NCBI GenBank assembly: GCA_041739275.1
Contig: JBGSOF010000034.1
Span: forward strand, 1-64,000
Direction of reading: 5' to 3'
Origin: WGMI01 sp041739275
GTDB taxonomy: Bacteria; Bacteroidota; Bacteroidia; Flavobacteriales; Schleiferiaceae
DNA length: 64,000 nucleotides
The position numbers and the translations under genes are program-made. The notes beneath the pieces are model-generated. The model was not told the origin of the DNA. It made no database searches and saw only the letters and a program-made list of their open reading frames with translations. Within the stretch, counting starts at the first letter, position 1. The number at the start of each line of letters is the position of its first letter. Below, one piece after another: positions 9,576 through 17,937 of the stretch.

Positions 9576-11891
9576 TTAGTTCTTCACCACCCTTTGGGTA
9601 CGCACTCCTTGAGCCCCATTGAGGTTGATCAAGTAGACACCCGCAGAGAAGGTGCTCAAGTCGAGAACTTGTACCGCATCGGCGCTCAGCGAACCGCGCA
9701 ACAATACTTTGCCGCTCAAATCGGTCAAGCTGTAGTCGCCGGCCTCGGCAGACCAAACGTAGAACAAGCCTTGGCTCGGGTTGGGATAGATCGAGAAACC
9801 GGGGGTCGAGTCTGACGTATTCCAAACCGAACCGTCTGACTTGTTGCCGCTGCCGTTGTAGCCTTTGCGCACCCGGCACGTAGGGGCGGAATTCATCGGA
9901 ACACCCAAATCTTCGTAACGGGCAAAGACCTGAAACTCGTAATTGGCTGCGGGCAACCCACTGCCGGTAAAGTCAATGCTGGTAGATGTACCGAAAACAG
10001 CGGGCAAATTGATCCACGTAGCCAAACCGACTTGGCGATATTGAACGCGGTAGAACTGGAAGACGGCGTTTCCTCCAAAAGCCTTGCCCTGCCAGTTGAG
10101 TTGGAATACGGTGGGGCTGGTTTTGGTAACCGTGAGGTTGAACGGAGCATAGCTGGTATCGACCGAAGAAACCGAAACGGTATCGCTGGCTGTGCAACCA
10201 AAGTAGTCGCTCACCTGAACCCAGTAGGTTCCGCCTTGTCCGAGCAAAGCGCTTCTCGAAGAGTCGCCGGTGCTCCAGAAATACGACTTAGAACCCTCGC
10301 CCCCGGTGGCTGTCGCTCTGCCAATGACCGAATCTTGAGCGCAATTCGCCTCGCCGCGCAAGCCGATCACCACGCTTAACGGTTGGCAGTACACGAAGAA
10401 ACTATCCACACATCCTGCAACCCACTGGCCCGAAATCTCGGCTGCCAGGCGCAATTTGTGCTTGCCGAAAGTCTTGGGGTAGTAGAACGTCGTCGTCAAC
10501 CCTTGAACGTTCCAAGTGCGCTCCACCTGCCATGAGGCGTCCGTTTCGTTCATAGACTCCAAGCGGAACAAAGTGCCCGCGGTGGGGATCATCGAGATCT
10601 GATACTTGGTCGGGTTCAACTCGGTGATGTTGGTCAAGATCGGCACCCCTGCAGGTTGTCCGCAGTCGGTAGTGATTACTTGAACCTCAGAACCATAAGC
10701 ATAACCCGCTGCATTCCAAGCAAAAGCGCGGACGTAATAGGTTGTGTTGGGAACAAGACCTTGGACTTCAACATTTTGGTTCGTTCCACCTGTAGCGTCG
10801 ACCACCTCGTCGAGCAAGCTTGGATTCATGTGTGTGGCGTACACAAAACCGTAGCGGACGTTCGGGTCGTTCCCGGCATCGCTCAAGCTCACGGCGACGG
10901 TAAAGCGGGTATCGTCCACATTGACAATGGCGTCGGTAGAAACCACGGGCATCGAAACCTCAACCGCAGCATCGCGGACGCAGCGGCACGAGTGGCCCCA
11001 GCGCTTCACGGCACTAAAGCGATCGACCTCGGTATTGAAATTCCGCATGCGGTGCACTTTCATAAAATTGGTGCTAAAGCTCAAAGCATCTGGGCTCCAA
11101 TAAAATCCGACTACCCCTCTGCGATCGAACAGACCGGTTTGATATTGACGGAAACCCGCCGGACGCGCGCTGAAACCACTGGCGTTGGTCGCACCCACAT
11201 TGGCGCTGTTCCAATAAAGAGTATCCTTTAAAGGGCCTCCTGCGGTGGTGCTGTCGCCAATTTCGTTGACCAAAGCCTGCCAGTCTTGGTCGTTGGCCAC
11301 TCTCCAGCCATAAGGGCACAAGCCGCGATTGTCGATGGCTGCATGACCGTTGTAGAGCTTGCCATAGACCAAATCGTTGGCGGGGTTGTTGTCGACCGAG
11401 GTCAAACCCGAGCTATTCAAACTCGACCATTGACTGTTCGAACTGATTTGCGCAATCGAATCGCCGTTCATAAAGTGAACACCCGAGTAGTTCTCGTCAA
11501 TCCACTCCAAAGAACCGATGACGACCGATGCATACCTGCGGCCTTCGAGGTCGAGGGTTCCGATGCGGCGGGCGCAGTCTAAAGCTGAAGGCGCCGCTTG
11601 CACGTAAACGCTGTCTGAAGCCGTGCAGCCCGAACTGTCGACGCTCACGACGTACCAACCCGCAACCGAAGCCCAAATGCTCTGATTCGAAGAACCGTTG
11701 CTCCAGGTGTACGCATCGTAGCCCGAACCGGCGTCGAGCAAAATGCTGTCTTGACCACAGCCAATGGCTGCAGTGTCTTGGGCAAAGGCAAACCCAAAAC
11801 CCGGACAGGGTGGGGTAAAGCCTTCTACCTTGGCCGTGAGTGCTCCCGCCGAGAGCAAAGCGACCGCAAAAGTGGTATAGCTCAATTTCAT
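9576..11891 (-). CDS. Secreted FISUMP-domain protein with FN3-like repeats and T9SS sorting domain
   Basis: This 771-residue protein begins with a signal peptide (MKLSYTTFAVALLSAGALTA). A short Ig/SprB-like segment follows (DSILLDAGSGYDAYTWSNG). Residues of about 115-310 form a Fibrobacter succinogenes major paralogous (FISUMP) domain, recognised by NRGLCPYGWRVANDQDW and GHSCRCVRD. Fibronectin-type-III-like segments and a second WSTGDSSRSALL repeat precede a C-terminal T9SS type A domain (FSIYPNPSQGLFYVWS... GVYLINLNGAQG). It should be exported by Sec, then by T9SS, and attached at the cell surface. The function of FISUMP domains is unknown. Unlike its two neighbours it is intact. A terminator follows it. 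Confidence 0.85.
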   Translation of the reverse strand: MKLSYTTFAVALLSAGALTAKVEGFTPPCPGFGFAFAQDTAAIGCGQDSILLDAGSGYDAYTWSNGSSNQSIWASVAGWYVVSVDSSGCTASDSVYVQAAPSALDCARRIGTLDLEGRRYASVVIGSLEWIDENYSGVHFMNGDSIAQISSNSQWSSLNSSGLTSVDNNPANDLVYGKLYNGHAAIDNRGLCPYGWRVANDQDWQALVNEIGDSTTAGGPLKDTLYWNSANVGATNASGFSARPAGFRQYQTGLFDRRGVVGFYWSPDALSFSTNFMKVHRMRNFNTEVDRFSAVKRWGHSCRCVRDAAVEVSMPVVSTDAIVNVDDTRFTVAVSLSDAGNDPNVRYGFVYATHMNPSLLDEVVDATGGTNQNVEVQGLVPNTTYYVRAFAWNAAGYAYGSEVQVITTDCGQPAGVPILTNITELNPTKYQISMIPTAGTLFRLESMNETDASWQVERTWNVQGLTTTFYYPKTFGKHKLRLAAEISGQWVAGCVDSFFVYCQPLSVVIGLRGEANCAQDSVIGRATATGGEGSKSYFWSTGDSSRSALLGQGGTYWVQVSDYFGCTASDTVSVSSVDTSYAPFNLTVTKTSPTVFQLNWQGKAFGGNAVFQFYRVQYRQVGLATWINLPAVFGTSTSIDFTGSGLPAANYEFQVFARYEDLGVPMNSAPTCRVRKGYNGSGNKSDGSVWNTSDSTPGFSIYPNPSQGLFYVWSAEAGDYSLTDLSGKVLLRGSLSADAVQVLDLSTFSAGVYLINLNGAQGVRTQRVVKN

Positions 11892-12189
11892 GTTGATATA
11901 ATTATGTTGAACTCGAAAGTAACACTCATTTCTGGATTATGTTTTGTGTATTTGATTCAAAAAGAGATGTATATGTTAAGTTTTTTGCTCATTACAAAAA
12001 GTTTATTTTAAAAAAAGGGTAACAAAAATTACTATTCCCATAAAAAAAGGGGGAATCGTTCGGCCCTCCATGGCGACCTCTAAAAATGAAAACGGGCTCC
12101 CCTTTTGAAGAAGCCCGTTGCTTGCGTTCGATTAGTAAACTCTTGCGAAAGATGCGCTCTGCTCTTCTGCGTTGCTCAAAAAGCCTCTG
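11892..12189. other. Intergenic region with minus-strand promoter area and terminator
   Basis: AT-rich spacer of about 300 bases. A possible minus-strand -7 element TACTTTCG (plus 11914-11921) precedes the FISUMP gene; it differs from TAnnTTTG by one base. At 12091-12119 an inverted repeat AACGGGCT/AGCCCGTT with a T-rich tail on the minus strand is the terminator of the gene ending at 12190. No coding sequence was seen. Confidence 0.5.
12085..12119 (-). terminator. Rho-independent terminator of the second adhesin-like gene
   Basis: Stem AACGGGCT (12091-12098) / AGCCCGTT (12112-12119). Read on the minus strand it is followed by TTTTCATTTTT. It ends transcription of the broken gene at 12190-13901. 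Confidence 0.7.
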
Positions 12190-13512
12190 CTAACGGTTGA
12201 TCCATTTGCCCGTCGATTGCCTTCCGGGCTCGGATAGACTTTCGAGGCTGAGGATGTACACTCCTTTCGCGAGGTGTTGAGGAATCCGAACCGCATCGTC
12301 GGATTCTTGAACGGTGGTGCTGTAGTGAATCCGACCGCCCATATCGGTTATGTTGAGATTGAGCGGGCCGCTCAACGGACTGATGAGTTGATAATCACCT
12401 GTCCCTAAAGGAATTAAATTAGTAGCACTCCGCGGCGATTCGCTCGTCGGATCGATGGGATTCAGCCTGGGGTGAAAAGGGTTCAACAGATGAACCGTCA
12501 GATAGGCGTATGAATAAGCCGGTATAGGGCATTGGTCGTCGCTGAAGCGCAAGACGAAATGGTGATCAAACGTCCATTGGTTGTTTTGCGCCGCTCCGCC
12601 GAGATGGGTCGAATCGGGCACCCACGCAAAACCGATGCGCAGACTGTCCTGAGATTGAAACAGCCCGGTGGCCGCGGTATCGGATACCCAATAGGGACAG
12701 GGTGGCGCCGCACAGGGTATCGTGCTCGCGCTGCCGTCGAATACGGTATCGACCAGCATTCCATAGGCCGAAAAATCGATGGTCTGGGGCTGTTGAATCA
12801 CGGGGATGCTGTCTCCGTCTTTGGCGGTCCATATCAGTGCGATCGTATCGCCAATGGCCGCGGTTACTTCGTAGTAGGGTCCGGTGCCGGTTACGGTCGG
12901 GGTGCCGGGGAAAGCGTAGACCGAAACGGCCGGGGCGGAGTTGCTCAAGGTATCGGGCACGTTGAGCATGACAATGTCGCGATAGATCTCGGAAATTTTG
13001 TGGTTGCCCCTCCACGATTCCACCGCGAGCGTGGTGACAAACGAGCCGATGATGTAATTGGTGAATTCGATGGCGCCGTTTTGATCGTTCAGCGAGGCGG
13101 GTATGTTGAGCGGATGAAATGTGCTGTCGGGTAAGGGGTTGTTGTAGGCGTAGCCGGGAGAGAAGGGCGCAAACTGCGGAGAATTACTATTCCAAGGAAA
13201 CTCTTCCAATGGAGATTCCCACCGATAATACAAAGAATCCAGATCCGTGTCGAAGGCGTTGTTGTTGTAAATCGTTTTGGGTAAGCCCGCGACTGAGACG
13301 CCAATGGGAGTCTCGACAAAACGCGCCGACTGATCATGACAAGGGTAGCCCGGGAGAAAGGCATTCGGGTTATTGGGGTCGGGCACCGGATAAATCATGC
13401 TTCTGAGTCCGTATCCCAGACCTAATGGATTGACCAAATTGGATACCGCTTGGGGCCGACAACAGGATGAGTGGGTTAATAAAACGCCATTGAAGTGGTT
13501 TACATTAAACAT
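12190..13512 (-). pseudogene. 3' part of a second adhesin-like secreted protein, frameshifted
   Basis: This open frame of 440 residues is the continuation of the gene that starts at 13901. Reading it upstream of ATG 13512 gives ESAPFMFNVNHFNGVLL, which lines up with ESAPVTLSGPVPNSGLA of the paralogue at 8349-9266. The conserved CC motif (SSCCRPQ), DTDLDSLYYRWESP and EIYRDIVMLNV follow, so homology continues without a gap. It ends in a T9SS-like C-terminus (YQLISPLSGPLNLNITD... GVYILSLESL), somewhat atypical because the usual YPNP start is not clear. Without the upstream leader this part cannot be secreted. Confidence 0.75.
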
Positions 13513-13526
13513 AAAAGGGGCACTTT

Positions 13527-13901
13527 CTAATAGTTCTCCTGTATGGCGCCCAACCCATTGCCATTGATTCCGCTAAAACTGCCACAACTTAAAACGGTGC
13601 TCCCGGGAAAAGGACTGCAGCTCGGGCTCAGATCTTTGCTGGTGATCAACGTCATAGGCACAGTCAGTGTACCTCCCATTGTTGGGTAATTCAGCAAATG
13701 AATGTTCTCATTGTTCGTGAGCGGAATCCCATTGCAGTCCCTATACAACCTCATTTTGAAGATTACCTGGCCGTTGGGCAGACATTCCCACCAGAGTTCT
13801 CCCCCGTACAAATGGGAGGCCTGAGCCGGGACGCTGGAGAGGAGGAGCAAAAAGGCCGAGAATGCTTGAGCGAAACGAGTAGAGAATTTTTTCATGCTCA
13901 T
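13527..13901 (-). pseudogene. 5' part of the second adhesin-like secreted protein, with signal peptide
   Basis: ATG 13901 (or ATG 13895) opens a signal peptide (MKKFSTRFAQAFSAFLLLLS, cleaved near VPAQA). The mature start SHLYGGELWWECLPNGQ is closely related to the paralogue 8349-9266. The frame stops at TAG 13527-13529 right after QENY, where the paralogue reads ANYYESAPV. Adding one base at about 13528 restores TAT-TA(T)-GAA-AGT-GCC and joins it to the 12190-13512 frame, so a single-base deletion is the likely lesion. The lesion does not lie in a homopolymer. The open frame extends upstream to 14015, but those 38 residues do not form a leader. Confidence 0.75.
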
Positions 13902-14078
13902 TAATTTTTTAAAACCCGAAGATAGAGAATTATAGTATCTCGAAAACAGGCTTTTAAGTATTCGCTTATGTCGGCCCCCGCTGTCAGAAATCGAGATGGA
14001 TGAGGGATTTGGCACAGATATTTTTGCGTTGGAAGGGGGAAATGATTGGTTGAATGTGAAAAAATGCGGTCGGTGTGG

Positions 14079-14288
14079 ATTGAGTTTTCGGGATTAGAAA
14101 CTCTCGATTCGGGATTGCTGATTCTGAATTCGGGATTCGGGACTGTGGTTTCTCGATTCGAGACTTACGATCCGGGATTCTCGATTCGGGACTACGGATT
14201 CTGGATTCTGGATTCTGGATTCTGGATTCTGGATTCTGGATTCTGGATTCTGGATTCTGGATTCTGGATTCTGGATTCTGGATTTCTG
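14079..14288 (+). repeat. Heptanucleotide tandem array (GGATTCT)n with degenerate left half
   Basis: From 14196 to 14279 there are twelve perfect tandem copies of GGATTCT. The left side (14079-14195) keeps the same 7-base phase with diverged units such as attcggg, attctga, attctcg, acttacg and actacgg, about 17 units in all. It lies in the roughly 520-base gap between two minus-strand genes (13902-14426). It opens a spurious reading frame repeating FWILDSG, which is an artefact of 7-base units. Its role is unknown; such short tandem repeats usually change length by replication slippage. Confidence 0.9.
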
Positions 14289-14375
14289 CAAAATTTAAAA
14301 ATTCTATATCAACACTTTACATTAAATTTTAACATTTCTCCCCAATTTGCTCTTTTTCCAGGCCTCTCATAATCC

Positions 14376-14402
14376 TACAAAAAACCCCGCTCGTGGCGGG
14401 GT
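14376..14402 (-). terminator. Rho-independent terminator of the subtilisin-like gene
   Basis: Stem CCCCGC (14385-14390) / GCGGGG (14396-14401). On the minus strand it is followed by a T-run (14379-14384). It lies 26 bases after the stop at 14427. Confidence 0.8.
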
Positions 14403-14426
14403 GTGGAAAATCGTGTTCTAAAAAAC

Positions 14427-15992
14427 TCACTCCACCAACACCCGTGCGGCTGTAGTGCCATAGGGGGTCGTAAAGCGGAGGAAGTAAACGCCAGAGGGCC
14501 AGGCGGACACATCGACCGAGGAGGGCAGGTCCTGCCAGAGATCCCAGCGGAGCATGAGTTGGCCGCGGACATCGACCACTTCAGCGACTCCATCGGCTTC
14601 AGACCAAACCGAGAGGAAATCCCGGGCGGGGTTGGGCCCATAGCGCAGGTTCGCTAGCTGTTTGGGCTGATCGGTGCTCAGAAAGAAATCAACCATATCA
14701 AAATTGGGTAGCCCATGCCCCACCGAGTCGTTCGGATTTGCAAAGCGCGACCCGCTCTGTTCAATCGCCTTGAGGACCTCCCAAGCCGAACGCGAAGGAT
14801 GCGCTTGCCACGCACAAGCCGCCAACCCCGCCACAATCGGAGACGAAAAACTCGTCCCGCTGCCCGAATTCACCGTACCATTCGTCTGCACATACCGAAT
14901 TCCCGCACCCGGAGCCGCCACATTCGGCTTGACCCGCCCATCGAACGAAGGACCCCGACTCGAAAAAGTAGCGTAGCCCCCGAGCAAATCCGTCGCACCC
15001 ACCGCAAGCACACTATCCGCATCAGCCGGAGCCGTGATATGCGTCCAAGGCGAGTTGCCCTCGTTGCCGGCCGAAACCACCACCAAAATGCCCCGAGACG
15101 CCGCCCAATCAGCCGCACGGGTCACCACCGTGGTGTTGCCGTCCATGTCCTGATACGAATGGCTCGTCAAAGGGTCGTTGAAGGTCGAATAACCCAAAGA
15201 ACTATTTATCACGTCCGCCCCGGCACTGTCTGCCCATTCAGCCCCCATCAGCCAATTGTATTCTTCGGTTTCAGTCTCTGAAGACAACACCTCTGTGTTG
15301 ACCAAAAAATAACTCGCCCGAGGCGCCGTCCCCACATACGAGCCCGGAATCAAACCCGCCATGGTACTCAAAACCGAAGTACCATGGGTGCCATTCACTT
15401 CGAAAACAGAAGCTGTATCCGCAAAATTCACCGTCCCCAACAAGCGCCCCGAAGTGCGCAAACTGTCGAAGGCCATCATCTGATCTGCGCCCACAAAACC
15501 CGCGTCCAAAACCGCAATCGCCATACCCTCTCCCGAAAAACCATCAAGGTGGAGAAAATCGCCATTCAACAATCGAATTTGATCGGAGGCCGAACCGTAA
15601 TCGAAGACCGTACGGACCTCTGAGGCAGCGAAATGAACCTTTGCGACCGCGCGAATGCCCGTGACAAACGGAAGTTGTTCGAGCTCAGTTGGAAACTCAA
15701 CCGATTCTACGGCCACCGCGTTCATCCAGCGGCTGCGGGCGACAATAGCATAACCCCGCGAACGAACCGCTTCAATGTAAGACGCTTCGACAGGAACATC
15801 GAGCAGATTCGGACGCAGACCTTGGCGGTGGAGCCGATCCAAAGCCCGAGGACTCAACATGCGCTCCGGGCGAAACAAATAGGAAACCGCCGAAGGCTTG
15901 TCGCCAAACTCCACCCACCACTGAGCCGCTTCGACTTGTGCGAAAGCGAAAACGAGGCTCGCGAGAACTATTAATCCTTTGATCTTCATCAT
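14427..15992 (-). CDS. Secreted S8 family (subtilisin-like) serine peptidase with T9SS domain
   Basis: This 521-residue protease starts with a signal peptide (MMKIKGLIVLASLVFAFAQV). A propeptide-like region covers about residues 24-150. The catalytic triad is visible as Asp163 in AVLDAGF, His203 in NGTHGTSV and Ser381 in SGTSFSSP; the oxyanion Asn lies in VVSAGNEGN (about 310). The C-terminal 80 residues form a T9SS type A sorting domain (LRYGPNPARDFLSVW... GVYFLRF). It is thus an active-looking extracellular protease, exported through Sec and T9SS. It starts 2 bases after the stop of mnmA and may be co-transcribed with it. Confidence 0.92.
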   Translation of the reverse strand: MMKIKGLIVLASLVFAFAQVEAAQWWVEFGDKPSAVSYLFRPERMLSPRALDRLHRQGLRPNLLDVPVEASYIEAVRSRGYAIVARSRWMNAVAVESVEFPTELEQLPFVTGIRAVAKVHFAASEVRTVFDYGSASDQIRLLNGDFLHLDGFSGEGMAIAVLDAGFVGADQMMAFDSLRTSGRLLGTVNFADTASVFEVNGTHGTSVLSTMAGLIPGSYVGTAPRASYFLVNTEVLSSETETEEYNWLMGAEWADSAGADVINSSLGYSTFNDPLTSHSYQDMDGNTTVVTRAADWAASRGILVVVSAGNEGNSPWTHITAPADADSVLAVGATDLLGGYATFSSRGPSFDGRVKPNVAAPGAGIRYVQTNGTVNSGSGTSFSSPIVAGLAACAWQAHPSRSAWEVLKAIEQSGSRFANPNDSVGHGLPNFDMVDFFLSTDQPKQLANLRYGPNPARDFLSVWSEADGVAEVVDVRGQLMLRWDLWQDLPSSVDVSAWPSGVYFLRFTTPYGTTAARVLVE

Positions 15993-15994
15993 CT

Positions 15995-17155
15995 TTATTC
16001 GTTGATCACCCCACTGCCAATCAGTTCATCGCCTGCGTAAAAAGCCACAAACTGCCCGGGGGTGATGGCCTTTTGTCTCTCTTCAAAACGCACAAACAAG
16101 CCCTGAGGTTGAGCGAAGATTCGAGCTTTTTGCAAAGACTGACGGTAACGATGCCGAACAAGCACATCGAGTTCGTCTCCGGGATGCAAGGCCTCGTCTT
16201 CGCGAACCCAATGAACCTCGTCGCTCTTCACAAAAAGCGCAGAGCGATAAAGACCTCGATGCGCCTCGCCCATCCCCACATAAATGCGGTTGCTTTCCAC
16301 ATCGGTTCCCAAGACAAAGAGCGGCTCTGCCTTGCCCCCTACTTTAAGCCCCTTGCGCTGACCTACCGTAAAAAAATGAGCGCCGTTGTGCACCCCGACC
16401 ACTCGCCCCATATCGGGCTCAAAATGCCATGCAGCCGCCATGTCGCCTAAATCGCGTTCAAGCCTCTCGGGCAATTCATCGATTTCAATGATCTCTCCCG
16501 GCTTGGCCGCCAATTGTTGTTGTAAAAAATCGGGCAGCCTCACCTTGCCGATAAAGCACAGACCCTGAGAATCTTTCTTCGCCGCAGTCGACAAACCCGC
16601 CTCGGCCGCCAAGCGCCTGACCTCGCTTTTGCGCAAATCGCCAATCGGAAACCAAGCCTTGCTCAACTGAGCCTCGCTGAGCTGACAGAGAAAGTAGCTC
16701 TGATCTTTAAGGACATCCGAACCACTGTGTAAATGCTCGCGAACCCGACCGTCTCGAACATTTGAAATGCGTCGGGCATAATGCCCCGTGGCGACAAAGT
16801 CGGCTCCGAGTTCGAGCGCGGTTTCGAGAAACAAATCGAACTTGATTTCGCGGTTGCACAGCACATCGGGGTTTGGAGTGCGTCCCTTGGCGTATTCAGC
16901 AAACATGTAGTCGACGATTCGCTCTTTGTATTCGGCCGCCAAATCGATTACCTGAAAAGGAATACCGAGCTGGTCGGCCACCAACATGGCATCGTGGCTG
17001 TCTTCGATCCAAGGGCATTCGTTGTTCAGGCTCACGCTTTCTTCGTTCCAATTGCGCATGTAGAGCCCGATGACCTCGTGCCCTTGCCGGAGCAAAAGCC
17101 ATGCGACCACGCTCGAATCAACCCCTCCCGACAAACCGACGACCACTCTTGCCAT
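15995..17155 (-). CDS. mnmA: tRNA 2-thiouridine(34) synthase MnmA
   Basis: MnmA thiolates U34 of the tRNAs for Lys, Glu and Gln in the cytoplasm, using ATP and a sulfur relay. The 386-residue product shows the PP-loop ATP pyrophosphatase motif GLSGGVDSS at the N-terminus, the catalytic Cys in NPDVLCNREIKF and the second catalytic Cys in SQGLCFIGKV. I chose ATG 17155 because MARVVVGLSGGVDSS is the family N-terminus. The frame is open for 29 codons upstream, but that part overlaps the preceding gene. Its start is 2 bases after the YwqK-like gene, so they probably share a transcript. Confidence 0.95.
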   Translation of the reverse strand: MARVVVGLSGGVDSSVVAWLLLRQGHEVIGLYMRNWNEESVSLNNECPWIEDSHDAMLVADQLGIPFQVIDLAAEYKERIVDYMFAEYAKGRTPNPDVLCNREIKFDLFLETALELGADFVATGHYARRISNVRDGRVREHLHSGSDVLKDQSYFLCQLSEAQLSKAWFPIGDLRKSEVRRLAAEAGLSTAAKKDSQGLCFIGKVRLPDFLQQQLAAKPGEIIEIDELPERLERDLGDMAAAWHFEPDMGRVVGVHNGAHFFTVGQRKGLKVGGKAEPLFVLGTDVESNRIYVGMGEAHRGLYRSALFVKSDEVHWVREDEALHPGDELDVLVRHRYRQSLQKARIFAQPQGLFVRFEERQKAITPGQFVAFYAGDELIGSGVINE

Positions 17156-17157
17156 GG

Positions 17158-17898
17158 CTAAATAGAACTTCTCTCCAATTCCTTGCCCGCCCGGTAGCGC
17201 ACCCGCTCTTTGGGGCGACCTTCCTCGTAAAAAACCCACCAATCCGACTCAAGGCCTCGAACATAGGAACCTGAGGCCACTTTTTGCCCTTGGCCATCCC
17301 AATAAACCGCCTCACCCTCAGGCAAGTCGTCCAGGTAATTGACGGCAGAAAGTTTTTGCCCCTCCTCGGTGGTGCGCGTCCAAAGGCCTTTTTTCTTGCC
17401 ATTTTCGCACGAACCCTCTTCGGCGACTCGGCCGTTGGTGTGAAAAGTGGTTTGGGTACCGTGGAGAACGCCCAATCGATATGTTTCTTTTGAAATGAGC
17501 TTGCCCTCAAAAGAATACATCGTCCAAACGGAATCCTTCAGCTCGCCTTGATACACCCCTTCGGCCATCAAACGGCCCTGATCGTCAAACTGAACGCTCG
17601 AACAGCGATTGGGCGTTTGGCGGTAGCGATGCTCGGCTTTCTTTTTGCCATCGGGGTGATAGTATAAAAACGTCCCCACCGGCCGATCGTCGACAAACTG
17701 ACCGGTGTAGCGGAGCTGTCCGTCGGGGAAGCGCTTTTCCCACGCCCCTTGTTTGCGACCTTTGGCATCGGTTTGATTGACCTGTGCCTCGAGCGGGGTC
17801 CAAACCAAAGAGACGAGCAAGACCAAACCGGCCCAAAGCGCGTGTTTCAAATCGGAGCTCGTTATCAGGCGCTTGTGTGAAGAGTTGAATCGTGCCAT
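17158..17898 (-). CDS. MORN-variant repeat protein (YwqK family)
   Basis: The protein of 246 residues begins with a membrane or signal segment (DLKHALWAGLVLLVSLVW) and then consists of repeated MORN-like units with the pattern G-x-W-x3-F/Y-x-(D/E)-G, for example KQGAWEKRFPDGQLRYTGQF. Such proteins are often labelled antitoxin YwqK, but there is no toxin gene beside it and the exported N-terminus argues for an envelope role. ATG 17898 is chosen because the residues upstream, up to 18468, are merely antisense to the heptose gene on the other strand. It is divergent from that gene with a 39-base gap. Confidence 0.75.
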   Translation of the reverse strand: MARFNSSHKRLITSSDLKHALWAGLVLLVSLVWTPLEAQVNQTDAKGRKQGAWEKRFPDGQLRYTGQFVDDRPVGTFLYYHPDGKKKAEHRYRQTPNRCSSVQFDDQGRLMAEGVYQGELKDSVWTMYSFEGKLISKETYRLGVLHGTQTTFHTNGRVAEEGSCENGKKKGLWTRTTEEGQKLSAVNYLDDLPEGEAVYWDGQGQKVASGSYVRGLESDWWVFYEEGRPKERVRYRAGKELERSSI

Positions 17899-17937
17899 GG
17901 AAGCTGCAAAAATACCGCTCGATCGGAGCCGCAAACG

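Noticed and set aside
14079..14288. CRISPR array
   Set aside because: Units of 7 bases without spacers; no cas genes in the window.
14046..14372. Open frame with repeated FWILDSG units
   Set aside because: It is produced by the 7-base tandem array, which has no stop in any frame when perfect; no start context, leader or neighbour logic.
17158..17898. Toxin-antitoxin system from the YwqK label
   Set aside because: No toxin gene is adjacent and the protein starts with an export or membrane segment; the antitoxin name is a database habit for MORN-like repeats.
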